Below are positions 8,007-16,396 of a stretch of DNA of 64,000 bases, in pieces. Positions within the stretch are counted from its first letter, which is position 1, and each line of letters opens with the position of its first letter. The position numbers and the translations under genes are program-made. The notes under the pieces are model-generated. The model was not told the DNA's origin. It worked only from the letters and a program-made list of their open reading frames with translations, and searched no databases. Source of the DNA: DASQYE01 sp036389315 (GTDB taxonomy: Bacteria; Acidobacteriota; Blastocatellia; Pyrinomonadales; Pyrinomonadaceae); NCBI GenBank assembly GCA_036389315.1, contig DASVQF010000011.1:372001-436000 (forward strand). The letters are read 5' to 3'.

Positions 8007-9718
8007 GGTCTCTTCGGAGCGGCCGTGCCCGCCGCCGGTTCGGGTAGCTCGGCGGGCGGGGGCAAAGGGTCGTCGCCAGTGCTCATCTGGCCGCTGCTGT
8101 TGCCGTCGCCGCTCTTGCGCGCTTCTTCCAGGCGTTTGAAGATGGCCAGCTCGCGCTCGGCCTCTTCCCGGCGCTTGAGGCGCGAGTAGGCTGTGAAAAG
8201 CTGGTAGTGAATGCCTGGGTCTGTCGCGTCTATCTGCGTCGCGCGCTCAAGGATGGGCAGCGCCTCGGCGTAACGCTTCAGCCTGACGAGCAACCGGCCA
8301 AGATCGTAATGGGCCGGAAAGTTTTTCGCGTCCACGGCGATGGCGCGCCGGAGCAACTTTTCGGCCTCTTCGGCTTGACCGTTCTGGCTGGCGAGAAAGC
8401 CCAGGTTGGCGAGCACGTCCGCGTTGTCCGGCTTCAAACGTAGCGAACGCTCGAAGGCTGTGCGGGCTTCCGCGAAGAGCCCCTGCCCGCGCGCGGCATA
8501 GCCGACGAGGTAATGTATCTCGGCCGAATCGGGGAAACGCTCCCGCGCGCGCTCATAGACTTCACGCGCCTGCTGATACTTGCGCTGGCGTATGAGCACA
8601 GCGCCGAGCCGTACGTAATAGAGCAGCTTCGACGGGTCTTGCTCGATGGCGCGCTCGTAGAATTGAGCCGCTCCCTCGCTTCGACGGTTCTTGAACAGCT
8701 CTTCGGCGATCATGAAATTGGCTTCCGGAAACCGGGGCCGCAAGGAGAGAGCCTTTTGCCAGTAGCCGAGCGCCGTTTCCGTCTGCGAGCGCGCCGAAGC
8801 GATCAAGCCCAGACGGTAAAGGGGCTGTGGGTCTGCGGGCGCAAGCTGCGCTGCGGATTCGAGGGCGCGCGCCGACTCGTCCAGGCGATCAAGGTTATAG
8901 AGCGCCACGCCCAGGTTATATAAGACTTCGGCCGTGCCGGGGCGCAGGGCGTTGGTGCGCTCGAACAAGTGCACGGCGCGCTCGTATTCGTTCGCTTCGG
9001 CCAGTTGCAGCCCGAGCGTGAAGAGCACGCGCGCATCGTCACGGGCCTCGCGCTCTATCCGCTCAGCGAGGGCAAAAGCATCTTTCGCTCGCCCGCCATG
9101 AAGATATATGCCGACCAGCGCGAGCAGGAGCCGCAGGTCTTTCGTCGCGCCCGCCTGCACAGCGCCCTGTGGGCCCACTCCGGCAACAGCTTCGAGCAGT
9201 TTGGCGGCCCGCGCGTAATCGCCGCGCGCAGCGTAGAGCAGGCCCAGGTTATAGCTCGCTTCCGCTTGACGGGCGTCCAGGCGCAGCACGCTCTCGAAGC
9301 TTTCGATGGCCTCTTCCGGGCGATTTGTGCGCGCCAGCAACACGCCCAGGTTGGTGCGCGCCGAGATGCTTTTAGCGTTCAGCCCGATAGCTTCACGGTA
9401 CTCGCGCTCGGCCTCCGCAGCCTGGCCGCGCCCGTCAAGGATCAGGCCGAGCAGGTTATGCGCGTCCGCGCTCTGCGGAGCTTGCGTCAGACGGCGGCGC
9501 ACAATCGTCTCGGCCTCCTCCCGTCTTCCGGCTTGCAGGAGCGCCGCCGCCTCGCGCAGCGCAGGCTCCTGATCGCGCTCAATGGAAGAAGGAGGCGCGG
9601 ACGTTTGCGCCACCACGTTCGTCACGCTCGCAGCAGCAGCAGCGATTGGGATGAGGCAAGCAGCGAGCGCCGGCACGACTCGACGCATCATCCTCGTTGA
9701 TGTGGAGCGGTTAATCAT
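8003..9718 (-). CDS. Secreted tetratricopeptide-repeat protein
   Basis: 571 aa from an ATG that forms a TGATG junction with the upstream TPR gene; a TTG one codon earlier is also possible. A signal peptide ends near the VVAQ stretch. The rest is about a dozen TPR units, recognisable by repeated A-x-x-x-L/Y-G and terminal P positions (for example LDARQAEASYNLGLLYAARG). TPR arrays are protein-protein scaffolds. No catalytic domain is seen. Its tight coupling to a GH13 gene suggests a periplasmic scaffold or assembly factor for the starch system; that role is inferred from position only. Confidence 0.85.
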   Translation of the reverse strand: MINRSTSTRMMRRVVPALAACLIPIAAAAASVTNVVAQTSAPPSSIERDQEPALREAAALLQAGRREEAETIVRRRLTQAPQSADAHNLLGLILDGRGQAAEAEREYREAIGLNAKSISARTNLGVLLARTNRPEEAIESFESVLRLDARQAEASYNLGLLYAARGDYARAAKLLEAVAGVGPQGAVQAGATKDLRLLLALVGIYLHGGRAKDAFALAERIEREARDDARVLFTLGLQLAEANEYERAVHLFERTNALRPGTAEVLYNLGVALYNLDRLDESARALESAAQLAPADPQPLYRLGLIASARSQTETALGYWQKALSLRPRFPEANFMIAEELFKNRRSEGAAQFYERAIEQDPSKLLYYVRLGAVLIRQRKYQQAREVYERARERFPDSAEIHYLVGYAARGQGLFAEARTAFERSLRLKPDNADVLANLGFLASQNGQAEEAEKLLRRAIAVDAKNFPAHYDLGRLLVRLKRYAEALPILERATQIDATDPGIHYQLFTAYSRLKRREEAERELAIFKRLEEARKSGDGNSSGQMSTGDDPLPPPAELPEPAAGTAAPKRP

Positions 9719-10839
9719 CAATCGTTCGGGTTGCCTTCGCGCGTGGGCCCACGCCGCGCCGCGTGAATCTGCTTGACGATCTCGTTCTCTCTATCGGCCT
9801 CTGCGCGCCGGCCCAGGCGACGATAGGCTTGGGCCAACTGATAGTGCGGCTCGGGATTATCGGGCGCGAGCGCGGCGGCGCGCTCCAGGTGCTCAATCGC
9901 TTCACGGGCGCGGCCCTGTTGCAGAAGCGTGCGCCCGAGCGTGATGCGCGCTTCGTACAGGTCGCCGTTCAAGGCTATGGCCCGCTGAAGCTCTCTTGTT
10001 CCCTCTTCGGCGTTGCCGCCGCCGAGACGCACGAGCAGAGCGCCGAGACCGAGGTGGCCTTCGGCGCTCTCAGGCCGCAAGGTCAACAGCTCCCTGTAAG
10101 CAGCAAGCGCGCCCGTGTAATCGGTCGCGCCTTCGAGCGCCGTGGCGAGAAAGAAGCGCGCCTGCGCATCGGCCGGTCTTAACCGAACAGCAGCGCGAAA
10201 GGCCGCTGCGGCCCCCAAGGGATCGCCCGCGCCGTAACGCGCACGGCCCAGCGCAAACTGCGCGTCGAAACTCTCGGGCGCGAGCGCCACGGCCTGCTCG
10301 ACTGACTTCAGCGCGCCAGTCCCGTCGCCTTTGACGGCCAGGATGACGCCCAGCAGGACGAGCGCGTCCGCAGCACGCCTCGTCGCCTCGGCCTTTGCCT
10401 CTACGCTCGCAGTAGTGGCAGCACTCGTCTGCGAAGCTTTTGTCGCAGCATCGTGCGCCGCTCTTGCCAGTCGCTCAGCCCTTTCGATCTGCCGCAGATT
10501 AAAGAGCGCCAGCGCGCCGCCGTACAGCGCCCGCTCCTCCTGCGGCGCGGCTTCGAGCACGGCGCTGAAGATGGCCCAGGCATCTTCGTAGCGAGACTGG
10601 GCCAGCAGAGAGTAGCCCATCGCGTCGGCCGCAGCGATCTTTCCATCGTCCGTGGCCCCGGCGCGCACCTGCTCTATGACGGCTGCGACCTCTGCCGGAG
10701 TTTGACGAGCAGCGGACGGTGGGGCCTGTGTCTGAGCGACGGCGACCGAAAGCAGGATGAGCAGGACAGGCAGCACTCCGTAGCATGATCGTCGCAAACC
10801 CCGCGCAGCTTTTATGCAATGGGCCTTTGGCTCGCGCAT
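9718..10839 (-). CDS. Secreted tetratricopeptide-repeat protein
   Basis: 373 aa starting at ATG (10837-10839). An N-terminal signal sequence (VLPVLLILLSVAVAQ) is followed by an Ala/Gln linker and about eight TPR units to the C-terminus (the last is EPHYQLAQAYRRLGRRAEAD). It is the first gene of a three-gene coupled run with the next TPR protein and a GH13 enzyme. A TTGACA at 10898-10903 on the minus strand could be a -35 but lacks a convincing -10. Binding partner unknown. Confidence 0.83.
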   Translation of the reverse strand: MREPKAHCIKAARGLRRSCYGVLPVLLILLSVAVAQTQAPPSAARQTPAEVAAVIEQVRAGATDDGKIAAADAMGYSLLAQSRYEDAWAIFSAVLEAAPQEERALYGGALALFNLRQIERAERLARAAHDAATKASQTSAATTASVEAKAEATRRAADALVLLGVILAVKGDGTGALKSVEQAVALAPESFDAQFALGRARYGAGDPLGAAAAFRAAVRLRPADAQARFFLATALEGATDYTGALAAYRELLTLRPESAEGHLGLGALLVRLGGGNAEEGTRELQRAIALNGDLYEARITLGRTLLQQGRAREAIEHLERAAALAPDNPEPHYQLAQAYRRLGRRAEADRENEIVKQIHAARRGPTREGNPND

Positions 10840-10960
10840 GGAAAAATTCTAAAGCCAGCAGGACAGGGGAGGCAGCGACAAGGCTACAGGTTTTGGCTGT
10901 CAACCTCAAGGCGCTCTCGCCCGCGCCGCGCGACTTCTAAACACATAGCCAAATGAATAA

Positions 10961-11001
10961 TCGAGCGGCGGGCGATGACGATCAGTGTGCCCGCCACTCG
11001 A
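10961..11001 (-). terminator. Hairpin downstream of the TonB receptor
   Basis: A 13-bp stem with one mismatch (arms 10961-10973 and 10989-11001) lies 40 bases past the receptor stop. On the minus strand it is followed by a moderately T-rich stretch (ATTATTCATTT). It may end receptor transcription and separate it from the TPR operon. The T tract is poor, hence modest confidence. Confidence 0.4.
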
Positions 11002-11041
11002 TTACAGCATCGCACGGAGGATGCTTTTCCGAGCGCGCTCG

Positions 11042-14000
11042 TTACCAGACCAGGCGCAGCCCCCACTCGAACTGGCGCTGGCGTTGCGCGCTGGTGTCTA
11101 TGCCGATGTGTCTTCCGAGCCGGTCGTCGGTCGAATTGGTCGCGCACTTCGTCGCATCGAAAACGCCGCTCGTAAAGCATGGCTCGATGTCGCGGGCCGG
11201 GACGTTACGCACGACATGGTTGGCGACGTTGAAGATTTGGATGCGCGCCTGGATGTTGAAGTTCTCGCCCCAGCGGAAATTCTTGAAGAGCGACATGTCC
11301 CAGAACTCTTGCCGGTCGCCGCGAAACGTATTGCGGCCAAGTGAGCCGACGCAGCCGTTGAAGGCCGGGTTGGCCGCAGCAGTGCAGACCACGTTCGGGA
11401 AGATCGGATTGGTCGGCGGCCCAAAGGCTGCCGGATTGAATTCCATGCGGCGCGCGCGCTGGTCTGCCGTCGGCGTCGGGTCGCCGATCAAATTCGGACG
11501 CGGGCCGCCCTCGCCGTAGTTGATCGTGTAGGTGGGCCCACTCTGAATCGTAATCAGGTTATTCCACTGCCACCCGCCGAGGAAGAAATCCACAGCCCTC
11601 GGCCATTCCTTGCCGTAGCGACGCCCGCGACCGAAAGGCAAATCCAACACGTCCGCGAAGGTGAACCTGTGGCGGATGTCGAGGTCTGAGTTGGCGCGCT
11701 CCAAGTCCAGGTTGAGCGGGTTGTTGGGCCCAAAGAGGCCGCGGCCGGGGGTGCTGTTGCCGGGGAAACGGCCGGGCCCGTTATCAATCGTGTGCGACCA
11801 GGTATAGGTCGAGAGCAGCGAGAGCCCGCCCGTCAATCGCTTCTGTAACTTCGTCTGAAGGCCGTTGTAGCTCAGTCGCCCGAGGTCGTCCGTAAAGATG
11901 ACGAAACCAAGATTGGGAACGATGCGCGCGCCGGGCCCACGCGAGAGGTCTGTGCCGAGGTTGCGATCAATCAGGAGATTGCGCCCGAAGTTCCCGACGT
12001 AGGCGGCTTCGGCCAGCCAGCTCGGTCTGAACTCCCACTGGAAGGTCAGGTTGAACTGGTGATACATCTCGTCACTGAGATTGAGGTCTATGCCCGAGAC
12101 GTTCTGCGAGATGCTCGAAGCGGGAAAGACCGGCCCGGCCAGGAAGACGCTCGGCGGCAGCGGCAGCGGAGAATCAAGATTGAACCCGACGGGAATCTGC
12201 GGGCAGGCGGCCGTGCCGAACTGGTTGATGTTGCAGCCATAGCCGCCGCCGCCGTTGAACGGTTGATCTACGGCAAAGGCTCCCGTGTTGGCCGCGTCCG
12301 TCGCATAGAGCAGTCCGTAGCCGCCGCGTATGACGAACGTCCTGTCCTCTTTGAAGCCGCTCCAGGCGAAGCCTATGCGCGGCCCGAAGTTGTTCTTATC
12401 CGTGTTACGCAGCCCGCGCGGCACGCCGCCGCCTGCGCGCACCAGCGCGTTCTGTTCGACAACGAAATTCAACTGGCGGTCATAACGCTCGGTCGCGGGC
12501 GTAAAGATGTCGTAGCGCAAGCCCAGGTTCAACGTCAGGTCTGGATTTACTTTCCAGTCGTCCTGCACGAAGAAGGAGATTTCGTGCGCAGACTGTAGAT
12601 AGGGCCCGCCGGGGATTGCGCGATCAATGTGAGCCGGAGGACGGCCCAGCAGCAGGTTAGCATAAGACGAACCGGAGTCGAGTGGGCCAATCGGGATGTT
12701 GCCGTAGTTGCCAGACAGGAAGCCGCCGTTCTGTGTGCCGTACTGGTACTGCCCTTTAGCGTTGACGCTGGCCGTGGCCGGTTGGTTCTGCCGGACGCGA
12801 AACTCGCCGCCGATCTTGAAGGTCTTATTACCGCGCACGACCGTCAGCGTGTCTCCGAAGTAGTAGTTGTTGGAGAGGAAGAAGAAGGGGCTCGCGTCGC
12901 CGATGAACTCAAGGTCGCCTTTATCAGCGTCGCTGCCGATGACGCCCAGCAGGACGGAGCCCGTGCAGGCTATGCCGCAGACGTTGACGTTCGGGATGCC
13001 TATAGCCGAGGAGATGTTCGGATCGAAGCCGAGCCCTCCGGCCTGGCCCGGGTTGAAGATGCCGATCTCGAAACGAGAGTACCCGGCCCGCGCGTCGTTG
13101 ATGACCGTCGGCGAGAAGATGTGCGTATCGCCTAAAGCGACCTGACGAGTATTTCCGAACTCGTTGCCCGCGCCGAAGCCCGAAGGCAAGTCCAGGCCGT
13201 TGGGGGAAGAGCCGAGCGGGAAATTGTTATCACGGATGCGGTCGTTGACGGCCTTGCTGTAGCGGCCGAAGAGATGATTATTCTCCGTGATGTTGTGGTC
13301 TATCTTGATGTCGTACTGATTTATGTTGGCGCTCTCTTTGCGGTTGCGCGCGTAGTTGCGGAGCAGTCCCGAATTGGTCGGCAGCGGGTAAGCGTTCAGG
13401 AGCCGAAAGCCTGCGTTGGAGAACTGGCCCTGCGGAATACGATTGCCGGGGAACGGATTTCCGTTCGCGTCGAAGATCGTCCCTTCGGGCGCGACGACCA
13501 CACCGCGCACGGTGTTGAATGGTTGCAGGTTCGTCGGCTGAAGCAGCGCCGAAAAGTCGCCGTTGCGAAAAGCCCCTGTCGGAACCGTGACGGGGTCTTC
13601 GGGGCCGCCGAAGGCCGGAGTCGAGTTGCGCTGCCCGTTGAAGGCGAAGAAGAAGAAAGACTTGTTGCGGCCGTCCCAGAACATCGAGCCGCCCTCGCCC
13701 GGCTTGAGGAGGAAGATGGGCCCACCGACCGTACCGCCGAAGTTATGCACGTTGTAGTTCGGCGGGTTCGGATTATAGACGGGGTTCGCCCCGGCTATGC
13801 GCCCCTGGTAATACTCGAAGGCAGTGCCGTGCACCCTGTTCGTCCCCGATTTGAAGGTGGTCGAGATGACCGCGCCGCCGGCCCTTCCGGTCTCGGCCGA
13901 AGGCACGCTCGTCTCCACCTTGAACTCCTGAATGGCGTCCGGGTTCGGGAAGATGGCGATCTGCCCGAACTGCGATTCGTTATTATCAATTCCGTCGAGC

Positions 14001-14659
14001 GAGAAGTTATTGTTCGTCACGCGCGCCCCGTTAGCAGAGATCACAGAGCCACCGGACTCGCGAAAGCGCGTGGATTCAGTTCCCTTCTGTGGGCCGCCCG
14101 ATTCAAAGTTGCCGCCGCCGCCCAAGCCCCCGACCGCAGGACGCGTCACGCCGGGCGATAGGCCCGCGAGCAAGGTGAAATTCCTTTGCGAGATCGGAAG
14201 CTCAGTCACCTGTCGTCCCGTGATGAGGTCGCCGCGCACGCTCGTTTCCGTCTCGACGAGCGGGGCCGCCTCGGCCGTCACAGTCACCGTGCCTCCGGCT
14301 CCGGCCACGGTCGTAAACTTCACGTCCAGGGGCAGGCGGGCATTGGTCTCAACCGTGACCTCCTCGAAGACCATCGTCTGAAACCCTTGCGCATCCACCG
14401 AGACGCGATACTTGCCCGGGTCAAGATTGGGCACGGTGAAGGTTCCGTCATCGCCCGACACGGCCTCGCGCGTATCACCCGTCCCCGTATTGATGACCGT
14501 CACGCGCGCGCCGGAGACGAGCGCCCCGTTAGGGTCTGCGACCGTGCCGACAATCGTGCCCTTGTTGCTCTGAGCAAGGCTTGGAACGGCCAGCGCGGCC
14601 AAGAGCAAGAGCACGCCGAGAGCCGAAAGAAGGTGTGCGAATCTCCGATAAGTCTTCAT
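11042..14659 (-). CDS. TonB-dependent outer-membrane receptor, Oar-like with carboxypeptidase-regulatory domain
   Basis: 1205 aa from the ATG at 14657-14659, chosen because it begins a clean signal peptide (LLSALGVLLLLAALAVPSLA) behind AGGG at 7-base spacing; the frame stays open further upstream but runs into the promoter. Residues about 30-115 are a CarboxypepD_reg-like beta sandwich (GTIVGTVADPNGALVSGARV), followed by a plug domain (ELPISQRNF, DGIDNNES) and a 22-strand-type barrel ending in an aromatic residue (GLRLVW). Such receptors import large substrates using TonB energy. Placed between a ROK regulator and alpha-glucan enzymes, it probably imports maltodextrins, without a SusD partner. 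Substrate inferred. Confidence 0.93.
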   Translation of the reverse strand: MKTYRRFAHLLSALGVLLLLAALAVPSLAQSNKGTIVGTVADPNGALVSGARVTVINTGTGDTREAVSGDDGTFTVPNLDPGKYRVSVDAQGFQTMVFEEVTVETNARLPLDVKFTTVAGAGGTVTVTAEAAPLVETETSVRGDLITGRQVTELPISQRNFTLLAGLSPGVTRPAVGGLGGGGNFESGGPQKGTESTRFRESGGSVISANGARVTNNNFSLDGIDNNESQFGQIAIFPNPDAIQEFKVETSVPSAETGRAGGAVISTTFKSGTNRVHGTAFEYYQGRIAGANPVYNPNPPNYNVHNFGGTVGGPIFLLKPGEGGSMFWDGRNKSFFFFAFNGQRNSTPAFGGPEDPVTVPTGAFRNGDFSALLQPTNLQPFNTVRGVVVAPEGTIFDANGNPFPGNRIPQGQFSNAGFRLLNAYPLPTNSGLLRNYARNRKESANINQYDIKIDHNITENNHLFGRYSKAVNDRIRDNNFPLGSSPNGLDLPSGFGAGNEFGNTRQVALGDTHIFSPTVINDARAGYSRFEIGIFNPGQAGGLGFDPNISSAIGIPNVNVCGIACTGSVLLGVIGSDADKGDLEFIGDASPFFFLSNNYYFGDTLTVVRGNKTFKIGGEFRVRQNQPATASVNAKGQYQYGTQNGGFLSGNYGNIPIGPLDSGSSYANLLLGRPPAHIDRAIPGGPYLQSAHEISFFVQDDWKVNPDLTLNLGLRYDIFTPATERYDRQLNFVVEQNALVRAGGGVPRGLRNTDKNNFGPRIGFAWSGFKEDRTFVIRGGYGLLYATDAANTGAFAVDQPFNGGGGYGCNINQFGTAACPQIPVGFNLDSPLPLPPSVFLAGPVFPASSISQNVSGIDLNLSDEMYHQFNLTFQWEFRPSWLAEAAYVGNFGRNLLIDRNLGTDLSRGPGARIVPNLGFVIFTDDLGRLSYNGLQTKLQKRLTGGLSLLSTYTWSHTIDNGPGRFPGNSTPGRGLFGPNNPLNLDLERANSDLDIRHRFTFADVLDLPFGRGRRYGKEWPRAVDFFLGGWQWNNLITIQSGPTYTINYGEGGPRPNLIGDPTPTADQRARRMEFNPAAFGPPTNPIFPNVVCTAAANPAFNGCVGSLGRNTFRGDRQEFWDMSLFKNFRWGENFNIQARIQIFNVANHVVRNVPARDIEPCFTSGVFDATKCATNSTDDRLGRHIGIDTSAQRQRQFEWGLRLVW

Positions 14660-14853
14660 AGCTGGGCCCTGATAGATGTGAACCTTAAAGCGTGTACGGC
14701 GCGAGCGAGCACGAGAGCGCGCGCCTCTCTCTTGCGGCGCGCGTGCCGCAGGTGAAGCCCAAAGGAGTTGAGCCTGGATCGACCTGATGCTGGGAATTTT
14801 TCGATAAGAAGCACGCCGTCGCCGATGTGACAGTTTGTTGCTTGATCGAACGA

Positions 14854-14881
14854 AGTATATGTGATTTTCCGGAACTGTCAA
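14854..14881 (-). promoter_or_regulatory. Sigma-70 promoter of the TonB receptor
   Basis: The minus strand reads TTGACA (14876-14881), a 16-base spacer and TATACT (14854-14859), close to consensus. Transcription would begin near 14847, giving a leader of about 190 bases. The 311-base gap 14660-14970 contains this promoter and no other recognisable feature. The promoter supports the downstream ATG at 14659 as the real receptor start. Confidence 0.75.
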
Positions 14882-14970
14882 TCATTTTCTGGCCGGCGCT
14901 TTGTAAAAGGTTTTGAGCCGGGAGAGTGTTAGACCCAAGCATTGGCCCAATAACTTTTTGCGCGTCCGGT

Positions 14971-16173
14971 TCAGGCGGCCGAGGCCGAGGCGAATTTATT
15001 GGCAAGCACGAGCGAGAGTGCGCCCATCAAGGTCGGCTGCTCGCCCAGGGTAGAGGCGATGATGCGCGCCGACGGCAGGCCACGGCGCGCGCACTTCTCG
15101 ACGGGCTCGCGCAGCGACTCGGCTATGAGCGGCCAGGCGAGGGCTATCTGGCCGCCCACGACGACAGCCTCGGGGCTCAGGCCGACGATCAGGTTAGAGA
15201 TGCCTATGCCCAGATAATGGGCCGTCTCCGAGAGCGCCGCCTGCGCCGCAACGTCTCCGCCCAAGGCGCACTGCGCCAGTTGCCTGAGATTGATGTCAGA
15301 GCTTTTCTTCGCGCATGCGCGCCCCGAAAGCTTGAGGTAGCGTGCGGCGGCCGCGCGCTCCGAAGAGAAGGCTTCCCAGCAATCGTGATTACCGCACGAA
15401 CAGGCCACGGGCCCACCTTCGCCTATAATCATGTGTCCGAACTCTCCGGCCGCGCCCTGCTCGCCCCTGTAAATCTGGCCGTCGAAGATGATGCCCGTTC
15501 CCACCCCTTCGGCGACCAGCACGAAGATGAAGTCGCGCTGCTCTATGACTTCGGGGCGGCCGAACCACAGCTCGGCCAGCGCCGCAGCATTGGCGTCATT
15601 ATCAATCGTCACGCTGAGGCCGGTGGCCTGAGAGATTTTGTGCGCGATGTCCAGGTCGCGCCATTTGAAATAGGGGACGTACATCACGACGCCCGTCTCC
15701 GGATCGACCAGGCCGGGCACGCTCATCCCGATGCTTTCAATCATCCCCTTGCTTCTTTTGTTCAGAGCCCGCACGCGACCGATCACGACCCTCAGCATCT
15801 CCGCGTAGTCCGGGCTCGTCGCAAACTGTTCCTGTTCGAGCACGCGCCCCGCCAGGTCGCTGGTCGCAATCGTCGTCAGCGAAGGGGTGATGTCAATGCC
15901 GATGGCGACGGGCCCGACGGTTCGCAATCGCAGCAGCGTCGGACGCCGCCCGCCAGTGGACGCCCCTGCGCCGACCTCTTCGACGAGGCCGTCGGCCTGA
16001 AGCTCGTCTACGATGGTCGAGATGGTCGAGCGCTGAAGGGCCGTCTCGCGCGCGATCTCGGCGCGCGAGATGGGCTCCCTTTCGCGGACGTAGTTGAGCA
16101 CGATCTGCCGGTTGATGTTGCGGATCGTGTTGGAGCGGGCGGCCTGGGCCGTTTTGAGATCAATCCGTCGCAC
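14971..16173 (-). CDS. ROK family transcriptional regulator (NagC/Mlc-like)
   Basis: 400 aa from a GTG at 16171-16173 behind AAGG at 7-base spacing. An N-terminal winged-helix domain (about 18-75, ISRAEIARETALQRSTIST) binds DNA. The ROK sugar-kinase-like domain follows, with the ATP-site-like IGIDITPS, DNDANAAALAE and the zinc motif GHMIIGEGG...CSCGNHDCWE. ROK repressors of this layout release DNA on binding a sugar or sugar phosphate. Its place immediately upstream of the TonB receptor makes it the likely regulator of the maltodextrin locus. Confidence 0.9.
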   Translation of the reverse strand: MRRIDLKTAQAARSNTIRNINRQIVLNYVREREPISRAEIARETALQRSTISTIVDELQADGLVEEVGAGASTGGRRPTLLRLRTVGPVAIGIDITPSLTTIATSDLAGRVLEQEQFATSPDYAEMLRVVIGRVRALNKRSKGMIESIGMSVPGLVDPETGVVMYVPYFKWRDLDIAHKISQATGLSVTIDNDANAAALAELWFGRPEVIEQRDFIFVLVAEGVGTGIIFDGQIYRGEQGAAGEFGHMIIGEGGPVACSCGNHDCWEAFSSERAAAARYLKLSGRACAKKSSDINLRQLAQCALGGDVAAQAALSETAHYLGIGISNLIVGLSPEAVVVGGQIALAWPLIAESLREPVEKCARRGLPSARIIASTLGEQPTLMGALSLVLANKFASASAA

Positions 16174-16396
16174 GGTTCATCCTTAGCGCCGCCGGGCTGA
16201 GGCCAGCACCTCTCCGCTCCGGTCTTGCGTTCAAAAGGAATAGAAGAGGAGGCCCCTGAGCCCACAAAGCTCCGCACATCTTCATGGGCCGGGCAGGCAT
16301 GACAGACGCGCCATGCTTTTACACCAAACAGCGCGCCGAAGTCACCATTTAATTTTTCGCCGGGCGGTGAGGCGTTGATTCTCTTGCCAGCTCATC

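Noticed and set aside
10898..10903. TTGACA on the minus strand as promoter of the TPR operon
   Set aside because: No acceptable -10 at 16-18 bases, so not listed as a promoter.
11042..14659. SusC/SusD-type polysaccharide system
   Set aside because: The receptor has an Oar-like layout and no SusD-like lipoprotein is encoded in the locus.
14660..14881. N-terminal extension of the TonB receptor frame
   Set aside because: It reads through a near-consensus promoter and lacks protein-like character; the signal peptide starts at 14659.
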